Positions 24,298 through 32,540 of a stretch of DNA of 41,359 bases are shown here, one piece after another. Location: contig CAIRCP010000006.1 of the NCBI GenBank assembly GCA_903877095.1, forward strand, positions 1-41,359. Direction: 5' to 3'. The notes beneath the pieces are model-generated. The model saw nothing but the letters and a program-made list of their open reading frames with translations. It ran no database searches and had not been told where the DNA came from. Position 1 is the first letter of the stretch. Each line of letters opens with the position of its first letter. The position numbers were made by a program, and so were the translations under genes. Origin of the DNA: an uncultured Actinomycetes bacterium. Its GTDB lineage: Bacteria > Actinomycetota > Actinomycetes > Mycobacteriales > Mycobacteriaceae.

Positions 24298-25617
24298 ATG
24301 GCCGCAGAACAGCTTCGGTGTCTGGTGACCGGCGCGACCGGGTACATCGGCGGACGCCTGGTTCCCCGGCTGTTGGAGAGCGGGTTCACGGTGCGGGCGC
24401 TGGCCCGCAACCCCGACAAGCTGGCTAACGTGCCGTGGCGCAAGCTGATCGAGGTCGCGCGCGGTGACCTAGGCGATCCCGAGTCCCTGGAGGCGGCGTT
24501 CCGGGACATCGACGTCGTCTACTACCTGGTGCACTCGATGGGTTTCGAGAAGGACTTCGCCGCCGAAGAGCGCCGGGCGGCGCAGAACGTGGTCGCCGCC
24601 GCCCGAAAGGCGGGCGTCACGCGCATCGTCTACCTCAGCGGCCTGCATCCGGAGGGCACCGAGTTGTCGACGCACCTCGGCTCGCGGACCACCGTGGGCG
24701 AGATCCTGATCGCCTCAGGGATCGAGACCGTCGTGCTGCAGGCCGGCGTGGTCGTCGGCTCCGGCTCGGCGTCATTCGAGATGATTCGCCACCTCACCGA
24801 TCGGCTGCCGGTGATGACGACGCCGAAATGGGTGCATAACAAGATCCAGCCGATCGCGATCCGCGACGTGCTGCATTATCTGGTGGCTGCGGCCACCTGC
24901 CCCGTCCCGAAGTCGCGGACCTGGGACATCGGCGGGCCGGACGTTCTCGAGTACGGCGACATGATGCAGATCTACGCCGAAGTCGCCGGTCTGCACCCGC
25001 GCCGCATCTTGGTGCTGCCGGTGCTCACCCCGCGGATCGCCGCCCTGTGGGTGGGCCTGGTGACTCCGATTCCGTCCGGCCTGGCCAGGCCCCTGGTGGA
25101 GTCCCTGCACTGCGACGCGGTGATGAACAACCACGACATCGACACCATCATCGCGCCGCCCGAAGGCGGCCTTACGCCGTACCGGCGCTCGGTGTCGCTG
25201 GCGTTGGCCCGCATCGCCCGCGGCGAGGTCGAGACGACGTGGAATACCGGCACCGCCGCGCATCTGCCCAGCGACCCGGAATGGGCCGGCGAAGTGGTCT
25301 ACACCGATACCCGCGCGCGGCACACCACGGCCAGCCCCGAGCAACTGTGGAAGGCGGTGGAGAGCAGTCTCCCCGGCCACTGGAATGTCGAGGAGCGCGA
25401 GCCCGGACTGCTCAAACTGCGGTCGACCCACAAGAGCGCCGGCGACCGCTGGCTGGAAGTGCGAATCACGCCGGAGGGCAACGGAAGTCGCTACGAGCAG
25501 CGGGCGATCTTCTATCCGCGTGGACTGCTCGGCCGGGCGTACTGGTATGCCGGGCGGCCGATTCAGGCGGTGGCGTTGGATCGCCGGGTGCGCAAGGTGA
25601 CGGCCGCGGTGAGCTGA
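24298..25617 (+). CDS. NAD(P)-binding epimerase-like protein fused to DUF2867
   Basis: Two-domain protein of 439 residues. The N-terminal half is an atypical short-chain dehydrogenase/NAD(P)H-binding fold with the nucleotide loop TGATGYIG (11-18), VYYLVHSMG and VYLSGLHPEG. The C-terminal part (about 325-435) is DUF2867, a START/SRPBCC-like region with LWKAVESSLPGHW and RYEQRAIFYPRGLLGRAYWYA. Proteins with this layout are common in mycobacteria without a known substrate. ATG has GGAGGGA upstream. It converges with purF, whose stop is six bases away. Plausible role in lipid or quinone chemistry is only a guess. Confidence 0.82.
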   Translation: MAAEQLRCLVTGATGYIGGRLVPRLLESGFTVRALARNPDKLANVPWRKLIEVARGDLGDPESLEAAFRDIDVVYYLVHSMGFEKDFAAEERRAAQNVVAAARKAGVTRIVYLSGLHPEGTELSTHLGSRTTVGEILIASGIETVVLQAGVVVGSGSASFEMIRHLTDRLPVMTTPKWVHNKIQPIAIRDVLHYLVAAATCPVPKSRTWDIGGPDVLEYGDMMQIYAEVAGLHPRRILVLPVLTPRIAALWVGLVTPIPSGLARPLVESLHCDAVMNNHDIDTIIAPPEGGLTPYRRSVSLALARIARGEVETTWNTGTAAHLPSDPEWAGEVVYTDTRARHTTASPEQLWKAVESSLPGHWNVEEREPGLLKLRSTHKSAGDRWLEVRITPEGNGSRYEQRAIFYPRGLLGRAYWYAGRPIQAVALDRRVRKVTAAVS

Positions 25618-25623
25618 GCGCCG

Positions 25624-27168
25624 TCAGGGGCGACTGAGCGCCGAGACGTTGTCGTTGTCGGCCTGAACGGCCGCCAGCATGTTCTCCACGACGTTCTTGC
25701 CCAGCGCGGTGGCGGTCGGAAGTTCGATCGGGTAATCGCCGTCGAAACATGCGCAGCACAGCCTGCTGGCGGGCTGTTCGGTGGCGGCGATCATGCTCTG
25801 TTTGGAGATGTAGCCCAACGTGTCGGCGCCGATGGCCTGCCGGACGGACTCGAGCATTTCGCCGTCATCGGCCCAGGTGCCGGGGGCGTTGGCGATCAGT
25901 TCGGCGGGGGTGGCGAAGTCGATGCCGTAGAAACACGGCCACTTCACCGGCGGGGAGGCGATCCGGACGTGTACCTCCAGCGCACCGGCCTCGCGCAGCA
26001 TCCGGATCAGCGCCCGTTGGGTGTTGCCGCGCACGATGGAATCGTCGACGACGATCAGGCGCTTGCCGCGGATCACTTCCTTGAGCGGGTTCAGTTTGAG
26101 CCGGATACCCAGTTGGCGGATGGTCTGCGAGGGCTGGATGAAGGTGCGCCCGACGTAGGCGTTCTTCATCAGGCCCTGCCCGAACGGGATGCCGGATTGC
26201 TGGGCGTAGCCGACGGCGGCGGGTGTGCCGGACTCCGGGACGCCGATGACCAGATCCGCCTCGACCGGCATCTCGCGGGCCAGGCGGCGGCCGATATCGA
26301 CGCGCGCGCCGTGGACGGACCGTCCGCCGATGACGCTGTCCGGTCGGGCCAGGTAGACGTACTCGAACACGCAGCCCTTGGGGGTGGGCGGGGCGAATCG
26401 GCTGGAGCGCACGCCGTCGGCGTCGATGGCCAGCAATTCACCGGGTTCGATGTCGCGGACGAACGACGCGCCGACGATGTCCAGGGCAGCGGTCTCGGAG
26501 GCCACCACCCAGCCGCGGTCCAGTCGGCCCAGCGACAGCGGACGCACGCCGTGGGGATCACGCGCGGCGTACAGCGTGGTCTCGTCCATGAAGACCAGAC
26601 AGAAGGCGCCGCGGACCGTAGGCAGAAGTTCCAGGGCGGCCTGCTCGATGGTGGAATCCGCCGCTTCCCCAGCCAGCAACGCCCCGAGGATGTCGGAGTC
26701 GGTGGTCGCCGCGCCGGGCGCGTTGTGGTTGATCAGACCCGCCTTGCGGGCGCGCCGTGCCAGATCGGTGGTGTTGACCAGATTCCCGTTGTGCCCCAGC
26801 GCAACTCCGGTGCCAGCCGCGGTGGTGCGGAACACCGGCTGAGCGTTCTCCCAGGTGGTCGACCCGGTGGTCGAGTAGCGGCAGTGGCCGATGGCGACAT
26901 GGCCCGGCATGGCGGCCAGGGTCTGCTCGTCAAACACCTGGCTGACCAGGCCGAGATCCTTGAATACCAGAACCTGCGAACCGTCGGCGACGGCGATGCC
27001 CGCCGCCTCCTGGCCACGGTGCTGCAAGGCGTAAAGGCCGTAATAAGTGAGTTTGGCGACTTCCTCGCCGGGAGCCCAGACGCCGAAGACGCCGCACTCT
27101 TCCTTGGGGGGCTCTTCTTCCAGTTGGCCGGTCACGGTCCTCCCTGGCGGGTCGATGGCAGGCTTCAT
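25624..27168 (-). CDS. purF: Amidophosphoribosyltransferase PurF
   Basis: First committed step of purine synthesis: PRPP plus glutamine to phosphoribosylamine. The 514 residues begin with a propeptide ending before C25 (EECGVFGVW), the nucleophile after cleavage, and continue with the Ntn glutaminase motifs (YGLYALQHRGQE, GHCRYSTTG). The phosphoribosyltransferase domain carries the PRPP loop VVDDSIVRGNT. Cysteines at SRLCCACFDGDYP may bind the Fe-S cluster found in some PurF enzymes. ATG at 27168. The upstream acyltransferase gene on the same strand ends 61 bp away. In M. tuberculosis purM follows directly; here it lies about 5.5 kb away. Confidence 0.95.
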   Translation of the reverse strand: MKPAIDPPGRTVTGQLEEEPPKEECGVFGVWAPGEEVAKLTYYGLYALQHRGQEAAGIAVADGSQVLVFKDLGLVSQVFDEQTLAAMPGHVAIGHCRYSTTGSTTWENAQPVFRTTAAGTGVALGHNGNLVNTTDLARRARKAGLINHNAPGAATTDSDILGALLAGEAADSTIEQAALELLPTVRGAFCLVFMDETTLYAARDPHGVRPLSLGRLDRGWVVASETAALDIVGASFVRDIEPGELLAIDADGVRSSRFAPPTPKGCVFEYVYLARPDSVIGGRSVHGARVDIGRRLAREMPVEADLVIGVPESGTPAAVGYAQQSGIPFGQGLMKNAYVGRTFIQPSQTIRQLGIRLKLNPLKEVIRGKRLIVVDDSIVRGNTQRALIRMLREAGALEVHVRIASPPVKWPCFYGIDFATPAELIANAPGTWADDGEMLESVRQAIGADTLGYISKQSMIAATEQPASRLCCACFDGDYPIELPTATALGKNVVENMLAAVQADNDNVSALSRP

Positions 27169-27229
27169 CGTACGGGGAGAGCAGACAGATCGGAGAATCG
27201 AAACGGGACCACCGGACGAGTGGGAACGA

Positions 27230-29650
27230 TCACGGGGGTGTCTGCCCGGGTGTCCCCGTCGCCCCCGGAGGATTCGCTCCCGAGGGATTGGTTCCCGGAG
27301 GATTCGTTCCCGAGGGATTGGCGCCCGAGGGCAGGACTCCCGCTTCGCGCAGGCTCTCCTCGATGACCGGATAGATCTTGCTCGCGTACTCCGGCGTCAT
27401 GTGGGTGACGTCGCGCTTGGAGGGCAGCGTGCCGACGAAGCTCGGGCAGAAGTCTCCGCTGCTGGTGGCGCTACACAGCCACGGGCGAGAGTCGATCCAA
27501 ACGCCTTTTACCGACGACGCGATCTGCTGTTCGACGGCCGCGATATCCAACCACCCCGGCCCCACCGTCCCGAGGCAATCTGCGGGAGTCGTGGAGCGTT
27601 TGCTGATGCACTCCTTGATATTCATGTCTCCAGCCGGCTGCGACAGAAAAACGATCTTCTTCACGCTGCCCTGGAATTTCGACACGATGCTTTTCAGGGA
27701 ATCAGACCACTCCCCGACCGTCATCGGAGTGCTCGACCCGACTGCTTTCTCATCCCTGAAGCGGTTTGCGATGAACACGACATCCGGCTTGGACGCGTTG
27801 ATGACATTGACCGCATCCTGCTTTCGCGCGGTACATTGGCCGGCGTTCAGCCCCTTACGGTCGACGAGAGCGTCCGAGAAGACGCATCCGCCCATCGCCA
27901 GGTTGTAAAGCTGGAAGTTTGCCCTCGGCTCCAACGCCATCTGTCGTAGCGGGCCGGCATATCCCAGAGCGATCGAGTCCCCGACCAGAATCGCGCGGGG
28001 ACCTCCCGAGCCCCAGGTGCACGACTGCGGGTTCTGCACCGGATAGTCACAGTTCACCTCTGACGGCCAGATCTCGCCGTCGACGGCCTGCGCGAGCGGC
28101 GGGCTCAAGGGCGGCCACTCCGTCGCCCCGACGGCCTTGGAAATGTCGCGCTGCAGCGCCGTGGTCAACGGACCGATTTTCTGCGACGTCTTCGGCGCCG
28201 TCGGGACCAGCTCGCCCGACTTCGGCGCCGGATTGCCGGCACCGCCCACCACGGGTTGATAGTGAAAGCCCGGGTTCAACATCGTGGCAAGCAGCCCCAC
28301 CGTGACCAGAATTAACGCGGCAAAACCAAATTGTCGCGTCTGCTGCGCCATCTGGAACCGGCGCTTCTTGATCCGCCTGACTGCTCTTTTGAATTTTCTT
28401 CGGTCTGCATAGCGAAGCGGATTCTCGACGAAATGGTAGGACAAGATCGCAAGCCCAAAAGACATCGTCACCACCGCGACCACGTACCACAGTCCCCGTC
28501 CATTCGGAAGGAGGCTGCCAAGAATGACGATGATCGGCCAGTGCACCAGATACAGCGAATAGGAGATGTTCCCCACGTAGACACTGACTTGGTTGCGTAA
28601 GAATTGTTGCCCTCGAGGTTCCCCGCCGACCCCGGCGGCGATGACCATTGCTGAGCCTGCGACAGGGAGCAGCGCCCAGGGCGCCGGGAAACCGGCGGCA
28701 CCTTGTCCGATCAGGAGAGCGCCGGCAGCGATCAGCGCAAGTCCGCCCCAAGACAGCAGGGGTTTTCTATTCACCGGGATATTGGCAAGTGCCGCGGTCG
28801 ACGTGGCCAGCAACGCCCCGACACCCAATTCCCACACCCTGCTGACCGTGTCGAAATAAGCCCACGCAGCCGCGACGTGCGTCTGGTAGATCGCCCATGC
28901 CAGCGACACGGCGATGATGCCGACCATGACCCGGCCGGCCAGACGCATGCGGTGCTCGTGGGTCCACGACTTGGAGACCACCAGCACGCCGATGACGAAA
29001 ATCAGCGCCGGCCAAATGAAATAGAACTGCTCCTCGACCGACAACGACCAGTAGTGCTGGATCGGAGAAACCGCGTCGTCGTTGGCGAAGTAGTTGGTAT
29101 CGCGTGCAGCGAACCACCAGTTGGACATGAAGATGAAAGCGAAAAAGGCGTCGAGTCCGATCCGCTGTGCTCGGAAGGACTGGAAGATCATGAAGGAGGC
29201 CAGAACCGTGAGCAGCAGGACGATGGTGGCAGCGGGAACGATGCGCCGGACTCGGTTCCAGTAGAAGCGCTTGAACGAGACGTTCCCGGTGCTCTCCGCC
29301 ATCCGCAGGAGATTTCCGGTGATCAGAAAACCGGAAATGACGAAGAAGACGTCGACGCCGATGAAGCCCCCGCTCGGGAAACCGAGCAAGTGGTTGGCAA
29401 ATACCAGCAGCACCGCCACCATGCGCAGGCCCTGGATGTCCAGGCGCTGGTCTTTTGGCGGGGCCTTCTTACGAGACCGCCGCCGCCGTTTTCGAACAGG
29501 AGCATCAGTCGCGCCAGGCTTTTCAGGAACGCCGCCAGCGGCCGCAATGGCCGCCTGCTGCGCGGCATGCTTCAGAACAATCTCATGTTTTTCGGCCAAA
29601 CGTCGGCGCCCGCGCCGGCGCCGCAACTTGCCGGGTACACCTGTTCCCAT
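27230..29650 (-). CDS. Acyltransferase-3 / SGNH fusion membrane protein (OafA-like O-acyltransferase)
   Basis: Large membrane enzyme of 806 residues that probably O-acylates a cell-surface polysaccharide or glycolipid. A basic cytoplasmic tail (RKRRRRSRKK at 53-62) precedes the acyltransferase-3 domain (about 68-460) with some ten transmembrane helices; FANHLLG contains the family histidine (H87), and WSLSVEEQFYFIWP (201-214) is diagnostic. The extracytoplasmic SGNH domain (about 535-780) has the catalytic serine in LVGDSIALG (GDS 557-559) and a C-terminal HMTPEYASK. The protein ends in a Gly/Thr/Asn/Pro tail made of 5-residue repeats. By eye the gene is poorer in G+C at third positions than its neighbours, which suggests acquisition. 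The ATG has GGGGG upstream. It precedes purF by 61 bp. Confidence 0.88.
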   Translation of the reverse strand: MGTGVPGKLRRRRGRRRLAEKHEIVLKHAAQQAAIAAAGGVPEKPGATDAPVRKRRRRSRKKAPPKDQRLDIQGLRMVAVLLVFANHLLGFPSGGFIGVDVFFVISGFLITGNLLRMAESTGNVSFKRFYWNRVRRIVPAATIVLLLTVLASFMIFQSFRAQRIGLDAFFAFIFMSNWWFAARDTNYFANDDAVSPIQHYWSLSVEEQFYFIWPALIFVIGVLVVSKSWTHEHRMRLAGRVMVGIIAVSLAWAIYQTHVAAAWAYFDTVSRVWELGVGALLATSTAALANIPVNRKPLLSWGGLALIAAGALLIGQGAAGFPAPWALLPVAGSAMVIAAGVGGEPRGQQFLRNQVSVYVGNISYSLYLVHWPIIVILGSLLPNGRGLWYVVAVVTMSFGLAILSYHFVENPLRYADRRKFKRAVRRIKKRRFQMAQQTRQFGFAALILVTVGLLATMLNPGFHYQPVVGGAGNPAPKSGELVPTAPKTSQKIGPLTTALQRDISKAVGATEWPPLSPPLAQAVDGEIWPSEVNCDYPVQNPQSCTWGSGGPRAILVGDSIALGYAGPLRQMALEPRANFQLYNLAMGGCVFSDALVDRKGLNAGQCTARKQDAVNVINASKPDVVFIANRFRDEKAVGSSTPMTVGEWSDSLKSIVSKFQGSVKKIVFLSQPAGDMNIKECISKRSTTPADCLGTVGPGWLDIAAVEQQIASSVKGVWIDSRPWLCSATSSGDFCPSFVGTLPSKRDVTHMTPEYASKIYPVIEESLREAGVLPSGANPSGTNPPGTNPSGANPPGATGTPGQTPP
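27271..27330. repeat. Four tandem 15-bp repeats in the acyltransferase 3' end
   Basis: Units are GATTCGCTCCCGAGG, GATTGGTTCCCGGAG, GATTCGTTCCCGAGG and GATTGGCGCCCGAGG, with a diverged partial unit before them. Each encodes five residues of the pattern S/P-G-A/T-N-P in the C-terminal tail. Length change by whole units keeps the frame. Confidence 0.85.
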
Positions 29651-29679
29651 GTGAACCCCCGATGAAACGCAGCCAGGCC

Positions 29680-29699
29680 CCTCGCCGGGTGCGGCGAGG
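29680..29699. terminator. Hairpin between the purL run and the acyltransferase gene
   Basis: CCTCGCC (29680-29686) and GGCGAGG (29693-29699) form a 7-bp GC stem with a 6-base loop, in the 94-bp gap after the SCP-like gene on the minus strand. There is no T-run. It may mark the end of the long purS-to-SCP transcript. Confidence 0.4.
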
Positions 29700-29744
29700 C
29701 GCGAGGGGAAGGTTACTGAGGAACTTCCGGACGCGCAAAAGTCG

Positions 29745-30164
29745 CTAACCCGTCAGCAAGGGCAGCAGTTGCCCGATCTCAGCCGCCCGCGCACCCGACT
29801 GCTGGACCCATCCGGCGGCTACCGCCTCGTCGACGCCAACCAGCCCGGTGACCAGCAGCAGCCACATTCTGGCGTCGGTTTCCACCACGTTCGGCGGAGT
29901 CCCCCGGGTATGCCGGGGTCCGGAAATGCACTGCACCGCCACGAACGGCGGAATCCGAACCTCCACGCTCGACCCCGGCGCAGCGGCTGCCAGTGACCGC
30001 GCCGTCAACCGCACCGCGCGAGCGAGTACCGCCCGATCCGGCGCGGGGGCGGTCTCGTCGCGCAGCCAGTTCGACACCGCAACCACGGCTTCACGGACCT
30101 CTGCGGGGTCGGGTGCGCGGTTAGTCCCGATTGCCCGACTCCTCCTCGTCGCTGCGCTCCGCAT
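29745..30164 (-). CDS. Sterol-carrier-protein-like protein (bacterial SCP ortholog, Rv0807-like)
   Basis: Small cytoplasmic protein of about 139 residues resembling Rv0807 and the bacterial SCP ortholog domain. Recognisable parts are DPAEVREAVVAVSNWLRDETAPAPDRAVLARAVR, the conserved PGSSVEVRIPPFVAVQC, and RGTPPNVVETDARMWLLLVTG. The start is uncertain: an ATG at 30164 inside the upstream CPBP gene gives a basic, Ser-rich leader of about 16 residues that is probably not conserved, while no good start lies nearer the conserved part apart from internal GTGs. A strong GAGGAGGAG (about 30148-30140) lies in this region. Last gene of the purL run. Role in lipid handling is only implied by the fold. 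Confidence 0.72.
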   Translation of the reverse strand: MRSAATRRSRAIGTNRAPDPAEVREAVVAVSNWLRDETAPAPDRAVLARAVRLTARSLAAAAPGSSVEVRIPPFVAVQCISGPRHTRGTPPNVVETDARMWLLLVTGLVGVDEAVAAGWVQQSGARAAEIGQLLPLLTG

Positions 30165-30822
30165 CGGTCGCCGGCTGGTCCCGATTGCCACCGGCGCCCC
30201 GCCGGGTATGCCTCTGCACCCCCAACGCGGCGATTGCACCCGCCTCGTTGATCGCCAGGTGGGCCAGCATAGGCGCCAACAGGCTGCCGGATCGCTCGGC
30301 CAGGACGGCAAACATCCAGCCGGCCAGACCGGTGGCCGCGACCGTGCCGAACACCAGCTCGCCGGTGCCCCGGGCGTCGGGAACATGGGTGAGCCCGAAG
30401 GTGGCCGCCTGGAGCAACCGGCCACCGGTGGGACCGAAGGCGCCGGCAGCCACGGCGGCGAGAGCGCCGCGAAATGCCATCTCTTCCGACCACACCGTGC
30501 CCAGGGGGATCTCGACTCCCAACCACCGGCCCGGCCGTGCGGGCATGTCACGCTCACCCATCGCGGATCGCACCCTGGGCACTGTCGTCGCCAACGCGAC
30601 CCCCGCGCCGATCGCTCCCGCGACGACGATGCCCGTCCGCAGACCTGAGCGCGCCGCCGGTGGGCGCAGACCCAGCGGCGCGCGGGTGGCCGCGGCCAGC
30701 GCCGTCCCGATCGCCGCCTGCGCGAGCGGGTGTCGCCGCCACGGCTGGTCGATACCGGCGGTGAAACTCCATCCCACCAAGGCACCGGCCAGGCCGATGG
30801 CGCGAATCTGCTTGCCGTTCAT
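30121..30822 (-). CDS. CPBP-family intramembrane glutamic endopeptidase
   Basis: Membrane protein of 233 residues of the CPBP/CAAX-protease-like (ABI) family, homologue of Rv0804. Catalytic motif 1 is SEEMAFRGAL (E113, E114, R118), motif 2 is FGLTHVPDA with its histidine, and motif 3 is APMLAHLAINEAGA. Five or six hydrophobic helices are present. The C-terminal tail (about 205-233) is polar and charged. The ATG overlaps the stop of the alpha/beta hydrolase gene as ATGA, implying coupled translation; its own 3' end overlaps the SCP-like gene. No substrate is known; bacterial members often serve in peptide processing or self-immunity. Confidence 0.85.
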   Translation of the reverse strand: MNGKQIRAIGLAGALVGWSFTAGIDQPWRRHPLAQAAIGTALAAATRAPLGLRPPAARSGLRTGIVVAGAIGAGVALATTVPRVRSAMGERDMPARPGRWLGVEIPLGTVWSEEMAFRGALAAVAAGAFGPTGGRLLQAATFGLTHVPDARGTGELVFGTVAATGLAGWMFAVLAERSGSLLAPMLAHLAINEAGAIAALGVQRHTRRGAGGNRDQPATDAERSDEEESGNRD

Positions 30823-32540
30823 GCGAATTCCGGACCGCCAGCCGCCATCGCCTGGTCCATGGAACGGCGGATGCGATCGGTGTCGAACGGTGTCCACCCC
30901 GGCGGAGCGGCGACGGCCACCCAGCCGTCGAGTTGGGTGTCGGCGTACTTGTGGCCGTGGCCGGGCGGCGCGCCGGTGGAATCGGTGACGTTGCCCGCCA
31001 TGTCCGCGCTCACCTGAAAGAACGTGACGATCGGATACCACCGCATCGACGGACTGCGGTCGAATCCCGGCGGCTCCCTGAGCCAGTCCGGCTGACGCAG
31101 GAACAATTCCGGTGACCACCACACCACCGGGTCCGAGGCGTGCTGGAGGTAGAGCACCCGGGTGCCGCCCCAAGGCGGTGCGGCCACCGCGGCGACCTCT
31201 GCGGGGCTCGACGCCTGGGCGAACCGCACGATGCGGCCGTTGTCGTAGCGAGGCTGGACCTCCGGTGTGCCGGGATCGCGGCGGACCGTCAGGTCTTTCC
31301 ACAGCCGGCTCTCGTTCGGCGGGCCCACCCACAGGACCGAGCCGAAGTCCATGTCCTCAATGTCGTGGAGGTAACCGAAAGCGCCCTGCCCGGCCATGGA
31401 CCCGAGGCTTTCGCCGTACAGGGCCAGCGCCGGCCGCCGGCCGTCAGGCTGCTGAAGCCAACGTTCATGGACGGCGTCGATCATCGCCCGGCCGGCCTCC
31501 ACCGACTTCTGCCGGTCGGCCAGGAACGAAATCCAACTGGGCAGGTAGGAATACTGCATACCGACCAGGGCGGTGTCGCCGTTGTACATCGACTCGATGG
31601 AGCGCGCGGCGATCGGATCCACCCATCCGGTTCCGGTGGTGGGCATGATGACCAGCAGCTTGCGTTCGAAGGCATGGGTGCGCTGCAACTCCGAGAGGAG
31701 CACGGCCACCCGACCCTCGGTGGTCGGGGCGGTCTGCAATCCGGCGTAGATGCGGATGGGGTCCTTGGCCGGACGGCCGTTGAGCGCTTTGAGGTCCGCG
31801 GCACTCGGGCCGGTGCCGGTGAAGTTACGCCCCTGGAAACCAAGGGTGTCCCATGCCGCGAACGACGTCGGGCTGCCGGACCTTTCGGAGTTCCGCGGTT
31901 GCTCGACACCGGGTCGGGTGGTGGTGTTCTGCGGCTGGAATACCGCGCTGGCGCCGGCCAGTAGACCGCGCAGCAGCACTCCGTTGACCACGGTGACGGC
32001 GAGGACGACGACGATCGCGGTGCCGATGAACAGCGCGACTTCGTCGTTGATGTGCCAGCGCCGGATCAACAGACGGGTAACGACTTTGATGACGTCCTTG
32101 ACCAGGCGTGCGGCGCCGATCAGCACTGCACCGGTGAGCACCGCGACGCCCACGGTGCGCAGATAGGTCGCCGTCGCCGGTCCCTCGATGCCCATCAGTG
32201 CGGACACTCTGCGCTGCCAGGCCGCAGCGGGGATGACCATCAACAAGCTCGCTCCGAAGGACACCGCGACGACGGCCGCCCGCAGCACCCGGCGGTTCCG
32301 GGGTTGCAGCGACCACTGAGAACGGCTCGGGAACAGCCGTCGCACCACCGCGCCGGCCAGCACGCCGATCCCGTATCCGATCGCGGCGTTGATACCGCCG
32401 ATGATGCCGCTGTTGAACCAGTCCCGGGGCAGCAGCGACGGGGTCAGGGAAAGACAGAAGAACAGCGCCGCTAACGCCACTCCGGTGAAGTCCGGGCGCA
32501 TCCAGCCCAGCGCCCGGGTGCCCAGCGCCGAGTAGCTCAT
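30819..32540 (-). CDS. Membrane alpha/beta-hydrolase (Abhydrolase_9 family)
   Basis: Protein of 573 residues with an N-terminal membrane domain (four or five helices, about 17-200) and a C-terminal alpha/beta-hydrolase-like domain. The nucleophile elbow reads [11 protein letters not shown] with S378. The conserved start [16 protein letters not shown] and the segments [12 protein letters not shown] and [15 protein letters not shown] are typical of the Abhydrolase_9 group; a relative in M. tuberculosis is Rv1069c as I recall. Function unknown; the hydrolase domain would face the outside or the membrane surface. The ATG overlaps the purL stop as ATGA, and its stop overlaps the CPBP gene, so it is translated from the purine message. 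This gene is not between purL and Rv0804 in M. tuberculosis as far as I recall. Confidence 0.85.
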   Translation of the reverse strand: MSYSALGTRALGWMRPDFTGVALAALFFCLSLTPSLLPRDWFNSGIIGGINAAIGYGIGVLAGAVVRRLFPSRSQWSLQPRNRRVLRAAVVAVSFGASLLMVIPAAAWQRRVSALMGIEGPATATYLRTVGVAVLTGAVLIGAARLVKDVIKVVTRLLIRRWHINDEVALFIGTAIVVVLAVTVVNGVLLRGLLAGASAVFQPQNTTTRPGVEQPRNSERSGSPTSFAAWDTLGFQGRNFTGTGPSAADLKALNGRPAKDPIRIYAGLQTAPTTEGRVAVLLSELQRTHAFERKLLVIMPTTGTGWVDPIAARSIESMYNGDTALVGMQYSYLPSWISFLADRQKSVEAGRAMIDAVHERWLQQPDGRRPALALYGESLGSMAGQGAFGYLHDIEDMDFGSVLWVGPPNESRLWKDLTVRRDPGTPEVQPRYDNGRIVRFAQASSPAEVAAVAAPPWGGTRVLYLQHASDPVVWWSPELFLRQPDWLREPPGFDRSPSMRWYPIVTFFQVSADMAGNVTDSTGAPPGHGHKYADTQLDGWVAVAAPPGWTPFDTDRIRRSMDQAMAAGGPEFA

